Of a DNA stretch of 64,000 bases, positions 10,570 to 22,109 are shown one piece after another. Position 1 is the stretch's first letter, and each line of letters opens with the position of its first letter. The translations under genes and the position numbers were made by a program. The stretch spans positions 263,666 through 327,665 of the forward strand of contig JXTC01000355.1 in assembly GCA_002914845.1 (NCBI GenBank), read 5' to 3'. This stretch comes from Trema orientale (Eukaryota; Streptophyta; Magnoliopsida; Rosales; Cannabaceae). The notes beneath the pieces were generated by a model. It was not told where the DNA came from, searched no databases, and saw nothing but the letters and a program-made list of their open reading frames with translations.

Positions 10570-11659
10570 TAAGCTCTATTTTGATCTCTTTCATATAGTG
10601 TAAAAATTGCTTAGACAAACGTATCCTTTTGGGGCTGAATCACGCTAATATTTTTAGTTTTCTTTATTGTTTTATAATTACTTTTACGTAATACATTCAT
10701 AATTTCTTATCGCAATTATTTCTTTAGCAAAACCTTCATCAACAAGCATTATATACACATATACACATATATGTAGATAATAATACGAAATATTAACCCA
10801 AAAATTAAGAAAAACAAACGTGACCAGCATATATCAACCATAATCTAACATGTGATCCATACCTTAGCTAGGCACAACATTTCAACATAAAATACTCAAT
10901 ATAATATTATCGCCTAATGAAATTTCATTAGACCGTGCTTTCCATACACTTATTATCATGCACCGCGGATTTTCCATACAAAGTCAACGGTTACTCATTA
11001 AGTTCACCAAAAATAAAAAATTATGTTGCACTTAACGGGGTCATCTAACTATTAATCAGCAACACAGCCAACACTAACCACCACAAAGATTAATATATAC
11101 TAGAGACTATACGATACTAATTTGCTCTAAAATTTTCTACATCCAATGACATAACCGTTTATAAATTAGCCTCATTTATATACCAACCATGAGAGGTTTT
11201 ACTTGAAATAAAATGGTCTTGGGTTTCCCCCTTTTTTTCGCTGGAAAAAAAAAAAAAAAAAAAAAGAAAGTACGTGAGTAAAAAACTTGAAATACTATTT
11301 TGAGTAAAAAATTTAGGGCATGCTTCCGTAGCAAAAAGAATTTATTGTAAATGAAAGAAATCTGAGAGGAAAGAGAATTAATGAATATTCAAAAATGGAG
11401 TATTTAGCTCTTCTAATTTTATTAATCATGCGAGAGATTTACTAAAATTTATTACCGAATGTCTAAGTAAACAAATAATTGAATAAGAAAAAAGAAAACA
11501 CTAATTAGTATAGAAATTGGCCGGTATCATTAGCTACCAAAAACAATACCGCGGAAAAACATCCTGAGAATACGTTATGCAATTATATAAAGCTTTTGAT
11601 AAATCCATTGATTTACCTAGCTTTATTATTATTAATATTATTGAAAAGAAGATTTTACT
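10570..11659. other. Intergenic, AT-rich
   Basis: I see no gene. A poly(A) stretch at about 11245-11264 and low-complexity AT sequence are the only features. Confidence 0.55.
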
Positions 11660-12180
11660 TTATTCAAGAAAGATTATCAGCCACAAAATAAGTAATACAA
11701 CTGGAATTACATCAAAAGAAAAAACAGAAAAATCATCTCTAATACATAATTTTGACAATGTATGGGCCACTTTATTATTCTCCCGATCCACGTAGCAGCA
11801 AGAACCAACATAATAATCTTAAACAAAGATTGGATATCACCCTCCAATAGGTCTTCAGTGGCAAAACCACACTTATTAACTTGGATTTTGACAATCGCTC
11901 TCAATTATATGAAAAAGTCCTTTATCTTTGTACTAGGATAGAGCCTCCTTCATAGCCATTAGTCCAGCTCCATAAGGGTTCAATAAAGACTAAGCTATTT
12001 AGAGAAAGAATAGCACTACATATCCCAGTTTTTGTACTAAATTTTTTGTACCAAATTTTTGTCCCAACTTTATTATCTCTTACAATTCCACCAATCCAAA
12101 TGCAACCTAACTTTAGCAATATCAACATTCAGTTTGAATTTACCGACAGTGAGATATTCATTTTCCTCGAGTAGAGCAAT
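11660..12180 (-). pseudogene. LINE-type RNase H (RVT_3-like) relic
   Basis: Read on the minus strand, fragments in shifted frames give the typical RNase H-like tail of plant LINE or reverse-transcriptase-derived proteins. An opening GKFKLNVDIAK is followed by GGIVRDNKVGT, then near the end CCYVDRENNKVAHTLSK (compare the family's NKVAHxLAK motif). A stop lies at 11660-11662. Frameshifts and stops between these pieces show it is dead. It probably marks the 3' end of an old LINE. Confidence 0.68.
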
Positions 12181-13284
12181 TTTTCAACACAGAAGTACCC
12201 TTAATCTTCATCTGAGCTTGTTGGAATTCATACATAAAATGACCAGCTTTATTAGAACTTACCATAATACTCTTATTATAAAAACTATATCATGTATACT
12301 TAGGGCCATGTTTAATGAGATAAGAAAATTGATTCTCTTTCTCATCTATTCATATTTTACTTACACATCTTTAGGACATAATTTTTAGTTTATCCCTCAC
12401 ATACTTTGTTAAATTTAATAAATTAGGAGAATTACTTCACTCAAATTTTGATTCATTCTCGTTCTTCTTCAAACTCTTTCCCTTTACAATCTTATCAATA
12501 CGGATTAGGAAAAATGCCCTAGATATTCTCCATGTAATATTTTCCAGCCTCCTTTTCATTTCTATGTTCGATAGGATTGATATTATTGTCCAGTGTCCTT
12601 TGGTTGTAAGCTGCAAGAATCGTACTTGATGAGTTGAATGTCAAACTTGACAAGAATGAAACCGTGACAGTTCATCATTTTTATTTTAAAAAAAAAAGAA
12701 AAAAAGGAAGATCACTAGAAATGGCGTCTGAGGCGTGTTTGGTTGTAAGAAAACGAGGAGGAAAAAATAAAAATGAAAAAAAGCATGTGTTGCGTCCGCA
12801 ATCTCGGAACTACACGAATGACGAATCATCCAGCCAGGTAGTTTAGTTATATATGAAAGCAAACCATACGCGGTTTTATCATAAAAAGTGCCGGCATTCG
12901 TATGATTGAAGTGAATCATTTAGAGTGAGCAACACATTATCGAACGCGTTAGAATATTATTATGTGAAAACATTAATCGTTTTCATGGCCAAGAATTGAA
13001 GAGAATTTCGATTTATTAATTCTATTTATTTATTGTTGGACCCATGTACTACTTTTAAGACCCCACTACGCCACTAATCCAACCAAGACCCAGATCATTC
13101 ATCTTTTTTATTTTAATCCATTTCGAATATTTTATTGTTTACTACATTCATCGTGTTATTTGGTTGCTTTGAATTCTCCAATTAATCCCTTTCCTATGTC
13201 CTATTTGCACATTAAAAAAAAAGTGTCTCTTTCAAGAAAAAAAAAAAAAAGTGTCACAGTCAGCTATCTCTTATACCTTATATG
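12181..13284. other. Intergenic and promoter region of the SKS gene
   Basis: No supported gene; short ORFs here overlap homopolymers and have no recognisable motifs. The last few hundred bases form the promoter of the SKS gene. Confidence 0.55.
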
Positions 13285-13293
13285 TATATAAAA
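13285..13293 (+). promoter_or_regulatory. Candidate TATA box of the SKS gene
   Basis: TATATAAAA about 140 bp upstream of the ATG at 13432, the right place for a plant core promoter with a 5' leader of roughly 110 nt. Inferred from sequence and position only. Confidence 0.5.
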
Positions 13294-13431
13294 CCGTTTA
13301 TTCATTCCCCATAGCTATAGCAGAGACTAAAGATATCTCATCTTTTTTCTCCTTCAAGTTCCATCACCTTAACCTTATTATTCTTCTCTTAATAATCAAA
13401 ACTTTTGATTGTCACTTTCTCAATTCTCCAA

Positions 13432-16400
13432 ATGGTGGTGCTAAATTCAGCCAAATGTGCTGTACGGCGCTTTGCTTTGCTTATTTTCGTATTGGGTCTC
13501 GTTTGTGCCGATGATCCGTACAGATTCTTTGACTGGACTGTTAGCTATGGCGATATCTGGCCACTAGGTGTTCGCCAAAGGGTTCGTACTATCTCTTCTC
13601 TATCTACCAACTTGTTAAAAACTCTTTTCGATGATCTTATTAAAAAGGAAAGTATATAGTTATTTGCAATGTTACTATATTTATAAATGTGTGTCTTAAT
13701 AATTAACTTTCTACGTATTAATGCAGGGAATTCTTATAAATGGTCTATTTCCGGGGCCTAACATTTATGCCGTTACCAATAATAACCTAATTATCAATGT
13801 TCATAACAACTTGCCGGAGCCTTTCCTCATTTCATGGTGAGAGCTAGATCTCTTTAATTTCTCTTATCTTTAGCCTTTTTTAATATCGTTTATTAGTGAC
13901 TATATATATAGATATTCCTTAGATGAGAGCAAAGAGATCATAATCAAGATCTACAAGCAGACATTGTAAATTAGTTATAAGTAGTTACTATAATTAGCCT
14001 ATTTTCTCAAGGGTTCTATGTGATCAGTTTGACATGCAAATGTTATAGATCTAATATTGTAAGGCCAGTTACAATAATAGATCATTATATTATCATTAAT
14101 TTTAACAGGTAAAAACTAGGGATATAAATTTGTTAGTTTAATTTTGTAGCTACGCGGTACCAAAATACACACATGACTACTATTGTCTAGTAAGGAGATT
14201 GCAAACTAAAGTCTAAACAAATTAGCTAAGGACTTTACGTAAGAAGATCGTGTTTGTTATAACTTTGTGGGAACACCAGTATCGTTGACTTTTTTTTTTC
14301 TTTTTCCTTTTTTTTTTTTTTTGACAATAGCTGGAATTATTTTCAGTCTTGTTCTAGATAGCTTTATTAGGTCAACTTTCAATGATAGCTGCTCATAAAC
14401 AGGCTGTATATATCCTCAAAAATTTTGTTTTTGTTTTCTGGTGTGGGAGATCGTGGAATAATTTATTTATTTTTGTTCATTATGTTCTGTAATTGTTTCT
14501 TTAATAGAAAACGTGTGTTACCTCAGGATCATGTTACTTCTTTCAATATTTGACCAAATGATACCATAATCCGTGCCGTAATAGGCTATTTGGCTCATAT
14601 GAATTTGTTCCATATAATTAAAATTTCTACATTCATGCAGATCTTATATTTATAATTTTGCATACATTTTTTTACTATATTTCATTATAGTGCTAGATGT
14701 TTAGCATTATTCTTCATTATATATGTATATACATATATGCTGATATTTTTCTATTAAAAAAAAAAACCAGGAGTGGCCTACAGAATAGGAAAAATTCTTT
14801 CGTAGATGGAGTTAGTGGAACCACATGTGCCATTCCACCGGGCCAGAACTATACCTACAAACTACAAGCGAAAGATCAAATAGGAACCTACTACTACTTT
14901 CCATCTACTGCCTTCCACAAGGCTGCTGGTGGTTTTGGAGCCATTAAAATCCTCAGCAGGCCCCAAATTCCAGTCCCATTTCCTCCACCTGCTGAAGACT
15001 ACAGTATCTTAATTGGAGATTGGTACAAGAGCGACCATCAGGTACCTTTATAATTCTCTTTTTCCCTTTTGGGCTCATATAAATTAAAAAGCCCAAATCT
15101 ATATGGGCCTGTAGAAGTCCGCGAATAACTTTAGCAAACTTCCCAACGTAATCTCCAACTCAAATATGCTTCACAGTTAACTAAGTTGCCCAGAAGAGAA
15201 CTAGTCTTACTGAACCAAGTTTGTGTCTTGTTGTAAAATTTCAGAAATTGAAGGACACTCTAGATGGTGGTCACAAGCTTCCCCCCCCAGATGGGATTTT
15301 GATCAATGGCCGTGGAACCCCATCCAATATTGCAGTTTTCAAAATTGAACAAGGTACAATACTAAATTGGCTCATTTTCGGATGAGTCAATACTCTCGTT
15401 GATCACAAATTTAGATTGATTGGTAACCAGTAACCGTTATCTTTATCTGATATTAATGTCCGAACTTCGAATCTCTCCACCGGCCCAACCCTTTATCAAA
15501 ACAGCTAATCCTTAACTCTAAGCTTCTAGAAGGATTTATATGCCTATATGGAAGTGTCATGTTCTTTCTATATTTGTTGTCACACAGGTAAAACCATCAG
15601 GCTTAGGATAACAAATGTTGGGCTTCAAAACTCGCTCAATTTCAGGATTCAGGGCCACACTATGAAGTTGGTGGAAGTTGAAGGGGTCCACACCCTCCAG
15701 ACAATTTATGACTCTCTTGACGTCCACGGAGGACAGTCCTATTCAGTGTTGGTTACAGGGGATCAGGCCCCACAGGACTACTACATTGCAGTCTCAACCC
15801 GCTTCACGGACAAGGCCTTGAACACCACGGCCATCCTCAGCTACACAAACTCGGCCCGTAAAGCATCTGGCCCAATTCCGGATGCGCCACCGGCTAACGA
15901 CATTGATTGGTCCCTGAATCAGGCTCGTTCTATTAGGTACTAATTCTCAGTATTTTAAATTGGGTTAGTCACTAGGATTTTAAATGAATCTGAAAAATTC
16001 TAAAACGATATAAAAGGTGGGGAACTTGAATCATGTTCCATATTTTGGGCAGTTAATATCTTTGTTCTGAAAAAATTCGTGACTACCAAGTGACTTGACG
16101 GGTGACTCATACTAATTACGTGACATAGTCAATATTAAGAAACCACTTGATATAATCACCTGGAAGTAAGTCTTGAAAACAAGATCATTTGATAACAGAC
16201 TCATACTAGTTGTTGACGGGAAAAATTGGCACTTTTTTTTCCTCCTTTAAAAAAGAATAATAAATAACTAAATAAATAAAAGATTAGGTGGTGATAATTT
16301 TCTTGATGTTATAATATGTGCATTACAGGAATAACAAAACCGCGAGTGGACCAAGGCCTAACCCACAAGGCTCGTATCCTTATTGGAACATAACCATTTC

Positions 16401-17213
16401 GAGGACCATAATACTAGAGAGCTCAGCTGCTCAAGTTAATGGCAAGCAGAGATATGCCCTTAACAGTGTGTCATATGTTCCCGCTGACACTCCCCTTAAG
16501 CTTGCAGACTACTATAAGATCGGAGGCGTTTTCCGGGTTAACAGCCTACCCGATAACCCGACCCACAGACCGATGTACCTTGACACAGCTGTCTTGAGCG
16601 CTGATTACAAAGCCTTTGTGGAGATTGTTTTCCAGAACCACGAGGACATTATCCAAAGCTACCACATTAGTGGCTACAATTTCAGGGTCGTCGGGTAAGT
16701 ACATAGTTGCATTGCATGCATGAGAATCTAATATCATGTAAAATTAGTAATAAGAAAAATGATACCTTATTATGTACAATTTCTCACGTATTGTATTTAC
16801 TTAAATTTCAGAATGGATAAAGGAGAATGGTCGACGGATAGTAGAAAGCAATACAATATGGTAGATGCACTTCCACGTTACACCACACAGGTTTGTTAGT
16901 TTTTTTTTTTTTTAATCATAATAAAAAGTTATTAGGTGATCTATTAATGGTGTTGTGATATCAGTACAGTAATGATCATAGGTTAAAAATTAATATTTGG
17001 TTTGTGTTACAGGTATACCCAAAATCTTGGACTGCTGTTCTTGTAGCACTAGATAATTTGGGCATATGGAATGTACGAAGCGAGTTTTGGGCACGTCAGT
17101 ATCTAGGACAACAATTTTATCTCCGAGTCTCTGGCAATACCAACTCAACTAGGGATGAGTATCCCATTCCACCTAACGCCTTGAAGTGTGGCAGAGCTAT
17201 TGGGCTAAAGTAA
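13432..17213 (+). CDS. SKU5-similar (SKS) secreted multicopper-oxidase-like protein, complete
   Basis: Eight exons: 13432-13581, 13727-13836, 14771-15041, 15245-15353, 15588-15936, 16329-16694, 16812-16890 and 17013-17213. They sum to 1635 nt (544 aa), a usual SKS length. The start gives a signal peptide with core FALLIFVLGLVCA, then the mature protein opens DDPYRFFDWTVSYGDIWP. Three cupredoxin domains follow: domain 1 has GILINGLFPGP, domain 2 has ILINGRGTPSN, and domain 3 is closely similar to the partial gene at 342-1591. The His-Cys-His cluster that binds copper in laccases and ascorbate oxidase is absent; the C-terminal region reads YHISGYNFRVVG. It is therefore probably a non-enzymatic apoplastic glycoprotein acting in wall expansion or pollen tube growth. 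There is no GPI-type tail. The two SKS genes lie in the same orientation as a tandem pair, now separated by transposons. Confidence 0.93.
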
Positions 17214-18204
17214 AGTAGCCCCAAGAGACTTCTACAAACAATTGCTGATGTGTAAACTTGTGTGTTTGGTTTTTAAAGGCGTCTCTGCATCTCTAAAATT
17301 TGGTTAACTTTTCCGATCTGAGTAGTAAATTTTTTCACCGTTAACAAGTAGAGACGTCGCGATTATAAACATTCTTAATTCATTAATTACTCATTCTTTG
17401 TTGTCTTGAATATTTTGATCAGACGAGAAATGTGACTAATTGATATGTAAATGTCACATATGTGGTGTTGTACTTCGTCAGAGTCTTCTTTTGTTGTTCA
17501 CATGTTTCATTTTGTAAAACATTGATATGTGTTGGTAATAATTTACACTCTTCGTCATTTGTGCAATTGAATTGTACAAGTTGTTTTGTGTCGCTTATGT
17601 ATAATCATCGGCTATCTTTCTGGTTAAAGAAAATTGATTAGGCCAAAAGGTAAACAAGTAAATTTTTACAATCACGTCCCTGTTTGAGGAGTTAATTGTA
17701 ACGATGAAATGTTGTGTGACCAAGTCTAACCGAGTAACAAAGGAAATCGGCCAGTTCCCTCGTCGCTTGGGTCATTGAATTTACATATATGATTTCTATA
17801 CACAACGAAGCCAAATAAAAGACATAGTGAGAATCTTCATATGCTTTAATACATTTTCAATGACCTAAACTTCAATCAAACACGTCCAAATAATTGAGAT
17901 GCTGAAACCAAAAAATGGGACAAATAATGGAGGCAAATAAAATAGTAACGGAAGAATCTGGTCAATGGTCAATCCGGCCTTAGAAAATCACTTAGAAAAT
18001 CACCAGGCCAATCAGCCCAAAAGATATATAGTTGAATCAGGCCAATAGTGTGCTTCCACTCTGAAAATACCACCTAATTGAATCAGATACCTTTTTGTAC
18101 TATCCTCTTAATCCTTTGCATATAAATACCACAATCTCAAATGGGATTTCAAGTGAAGTTTTTTTACCAAAATTTATCACATTGTTTTTCTTCGCATTTT
18201 TCTC
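17214..18204. other. Intergenic between SKS and GDSL loci
   Basis: 3' UTR of the SKS gene followed by the promoter of the GDSL locus. A candidate TATA element (CATATAAATA, about 18118-18127) lies roughly 80 bp before the GDSL ATG. No other gene is seen. Confidence 0.55.
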
Positions 18205-21191
18205 ATGGCGAAGAGAATCTTGATTCCTCTGGTCTTGTTCTGGGTTAAAATTATATGTATGTTCTTTCTTTGGCACAAGCAAATGTCCCATCTATTTTCA
18301 TACTAGGTGACTCAACTGCCGATGTTGGGACCAACAATTTCCTGCCAGGTAGCAATGCCAGGGCTGACTTTCCTCACAATGGGGTCGATTTTCCCCGATC
18401 AACACCCACTGGAAGGTTCAGTAGTGGCCTTAACAGTACTGATTTACTTGGTTAGTATACTAGTAGTAACATAGGTGAAAACACATTGTCCTTTGATAAG
18501 ATGTCATTAAGCCTTACATTATTGGTTTTTTCTGTGATGTTTTAGCCAAGCTATTCGGTTATGAGAGAAGTCCACCACATTTTATTTCTCTCAACATTGA
18601 AAAGTCTCTTCTCAAGAAGAACTTCGAAGGCATCAACTTTGCCTCTGGTGGGTCCGGCTTACTTGACATAACTGGACAATCAGACGTAAGGAAAATTAAA
18701 TCTTATTACAGACTTATGCTACAAACACTCATTTTTTTCCGCTGAAACTAATTACACCAAATGATGTATCATGATTTTCGACCACGTAACACTCTTAAGC
18801 TTGAGTCCTTTTCCTTATAGCAGGTAGATAAGTCCATGATACATACAGATAAATATGTTTTTTTTTCTTCTTAATTTGTTTTCAGGTAATCTTAACGAAG
18901 TCCCAAAAAGAAAAAGTCTCATCAGACTGCGTGACCAGCAACTAAAAGAATGTTGTTCCACTAGGAGAACAGATAAGGCAATTTTCCTCCCTTTGGCGCA
19001 ATCTTGCGGCCATAAAGGGTATAACAGCAACTAAAAAGTACACCTCTCAGTCTTTGTTCTTCATCAGCATTGGGAGCAACGATATTTTTGGGTATTTCCA
19101 TTCTAACAGTTCCGTCCCCAAGAATGAGTTCCTGTCCACTCTAGTACTCGCTTAAGAAAACTCCTTAGGGCCTGTTTGGTTGGGAAGAATAGAAAGAAAA
19201 AGAATGAAGTTGATTCTAAAATGACCTAATTTCAATGTTTGTTTGGGATGTGGGAATGAAAACAAGCTTTCTAATAGAAAAAAATTTGATAGAATTGCAT
19301 TCCACCCAATGTTAGGTGGAAATCTATTCCATTCCATTCCATTAGCTCTTTTTTCTCTTCCTCAATTAACTTTGTATGAAAAATATTATATTAATAAAAA
19401 ATAAAAAATTATTAAGAATACATATTTTATGAAGAAAATAATAATTTTTTATTTTCATTTATGAAATATTTTTTTAAAATTTTTCTTGTTAAATGTGCTT
19501 TTTTATTAAATATAAAAAATAATTATGAATTAATATTAATAGCATAATTAAGAAAATAATAAAATAATTTAATTGATAAAAAAATTAATAAAATAAATTA
19601 ATTGATAAAAATAATTAATAAAATAATAAAATAAACTAATTGATAAAAAATAATTAATAAAATAAATTAAAATAATGGTAAATGCAAAATAATTTAATAA
19701 AATAATAATTTAATTAAAAATAATTAATAAAATAATACAATAAAATAAAATAATGCGAAATGTAAAATAATTTAATAAAATAGTAATTTAACTAAAAATA
19801 ATATATAACATAATTTAATAATAAAATACATAATGTAAAATAATAATTTAATTAATAAAAAATTTAATAAAATAATTTGAGAAAATAATGAAATAAAAAT
19901 GTAAACTAATTTAATAAAATAATTATTTAATTAATAAAAAATAATTAATAACATAATACAATAAAATAATGATAAATGTAAAATAAAATAATAAAATAAT
20001 AATTTAATTAATAAAATAATAATTTAATTAGTAAAATAATAATTTAATTAATAAAATAATTAACGAAATAATTTAATAAAGTAAAATAATGCTAAATGTA
20101 AAATAATTTAATAAAATAATAATTTAATTAATAAAATAATTTAATACTAAATGTAATTTAAACTGTTTAAAATATTCATTTTAAGCTTAAAGGTATTTTT
20201 GTCATTATACAGCTAATTCCATTCCTTTTCACAGTTAACCAAACATAAGATTGTCCATTCAGTTACTGATTCCACCACTCTAACCAAACAACATAATTAC
20301 ATTACCATTCTTTTTCTATTCTATTCTGATTACTATTACTATTACCATTACCATTACTATTACCATTACCATTACCATTCTACCACTGCAACCAAACGGA
20401 CTCCTAAAGGTGAATTTTCTTTATTTGTGTCCTCGTAACTCTTGGTATCATAGTCTACCACATCGATATATGCCCCATATAGGTCTCACTAAGAGGCCTA
20501 CTGAAATAGAGAGTTATGATGCAACAGTCAGTACACTTATTTAGTATCCCAAAAAATTTGTTACTTGAGCCTGACTCAAGTTTCTATGCATGGCAGAGTC
20601 TATTGAAACTGGGAGCAAAGAAGTTTGGCATTATCAGTGTCCCTCCAATTGGGTGTTGTCCCTCTCAAAGAGTTTTTAATGCAACTGGGGGTTGTTTGGA
20701 GGTGTTAAACGAACATTCAAGAGCCTTTTATTCAATGCTGAACACTCTTTTGTACAAGCTCAGCTCAGAGTTTAAGGACATGAAGTACTCTCCTGGCAAT
20801 GCATATGAGATGACAATTAATATTATAGAGAACCAATTCCATTCAGTAAGTAATTCACTTCTAATGACAATATTTCGACCATTGTAATTTATTATAATTA
20901 TTATTATTATTATTTTGAAAAGAAAGATTTTTTTTGGTATTTGAACTTAAAAACATTTTGATCTTTTCAGGTTTCACAGAAGTAAAAGCTGCATGTTGTG
21001 GAGCTGGGAATTTAAATGGAGAATCCTTTTGTAGTCCAGATGCTAACCTTTGTCCGAATCAGCATCAATATCTGTTCTGGGATTTGTTTCATCCAACAGA
21101 GGTTGCTTCTCAACTAGCTGCTGTAACCCTTTTTAGTGGGCCTACAAGATTTGTAGCTCCTGTTAAGTTTGCTCAGTTGGCTGAGGCTTGA
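18205..21191 (+). pseudogene. GDSL esterase/lipase, disrupted
   Basis: Exon blocks 18205-18450, 18546-18685, about 18949-19164, 20597-20845 and 20971-21191 encode a plant GDSL-type SGNH hydrolase. Seen blocks: ILGDSTADVGTNN (nucleophile Ser), SIGSNDIFGY (block III Asn), LGAKKFGIISVPPIGCCP, AACCGAGNLNGE, and FWDLFHPTEVASQLAA (catalytic Asp and His). Damage: the ATG-signal peptide frame (MAKRILIPLVLFW) is not in frame with the GDSL block, implying a 1-2 base indel; about 60 bases of foreign-looking sequence stand between a good acceptor near 18885 and exon 3; there is a TAA at 19153-19155; a 1.2-kb element sits at the exon 3 end; and exons 4 and 5 do not join in frame at canonical sites. Intact relatives are secreted acyl hydrolases acting on cutin, wax or wall esters. 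Confidence 0.88.
19168..20403. mobile_element. PIF/Harbinger-like non-autonomous element in the GDSL gene
   Basis: The termini are GGGCCTGTTTGGTTG (from 19168) and the inverse of GAGTCCGTTTGGTTG (to 20403), 12 of 15 identical. They are flanked by TTA (19165-19167) and CTA (20404-20406), a target duplication with one change. The interior is extremely AT-rich (AATAAAATAATTTAATTAA-like runs, about 19380-20160) with short CCATTA/CCATTC repeats near the right end. There is no coding capacity. It lies within the last codons of GDSL exon 3. Confidence 0.75.
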
Positions 21192-21481
21192 TACCAAAAC
21201 TTAACCCTTTTGCCTTAATAAAAGGATCTGTTATTCCCCAATAAGCATAATATTTTACATTCTTCCTTTTCTTCAGTATCTATATTTTTTCTCTCATTAC
21301 ATGATTGTTTGGTCCTTTAGACCATATGAACTGTATTTAGCAATCATAGTGATGATCTCATAGTGATTATTCCGGTAAGTAGGTAAATAATCCTGATTTC
21401 GAAGTTATAGTTATCTACTTGCTGTGAAGCCCTCCATTCATTCTCTTATTATATCTCATTTGTCTACTTTGGAATTCTTAA

Positions 21482-21768
21482 GGTTCCGTTTGGAACTTAG
21501 ATTTTTGGAGGGAAAGAAAAAAAATTTCAAGGAGTTTCATTTTCTTTTATTTGGATTGAAAAAAAAAATGATAGAAATTTTTTTTTTAAAAAGGCGAGAG
21601 TTTAATTTGATATCGTTTTCTAGTATATAGAATTATGAGATATTAATTTGTAAAATTAGAAGTGTCAAAATAAAATTTTATAAACTTTTGGGAAAAGTAT
21701 TTTTTTATTTTTTTTTTTTCCATCGGTTTTTCCTCTTTTCCTTCAAAATTTGGGTTCCAAACAGAGTC
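21482..21768. mobile_element. 287-bp MITE (Tourist/Harbinger-like)
   Basis: Long imperfect terminal inverted repeats of about 35 bp run inward from GGTTCCGTTTGGAAC at 21482 and from GACTCTGTTTGGAAC (minus strand) at 21768. TAA is duplicated on both sides (21479-21481 and 21769-21771). The element has no ORF. It sits in the 3' intergenic space between the GDSL and kinase loci. Confidence 0.75.
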
Positions 21769-22109
21769 TAAAAGAACTAATTTTTAAGTAAAACTAGCGA
21801 GAGCAATCGATAATTCAAATTTCAAATTTAAGAGAACAGAAACACTTGGAGTTCTCTCATGAGTTTAGCACAATCTAGATTTCATCATTTCATGTACCTA
21901 CAATTTTGTTAAAATTTTTCTCTTCCTGAAGAGCTTACTGATACGATCCTTTTAGAATAACTCCAATACCACTCCAAAGAACTTACAAAATCAAGCAATC
22001 TAGGATTATTTTCCTTTTTTGGTTAATGATCCAACGTTCAGTTAGTAATTATCCTTTTTTTTCTTTTCAAATGTTATCTATAAATAACTAAAAAATTAGC
22101 ACAATGTGT

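Noticed and set aside
12634..12919. Overlapping 70-aa and 77-aa ORFs on opposite strands
   Set aside because: They run through poly(A)/poly(T) tracts and have no domain.
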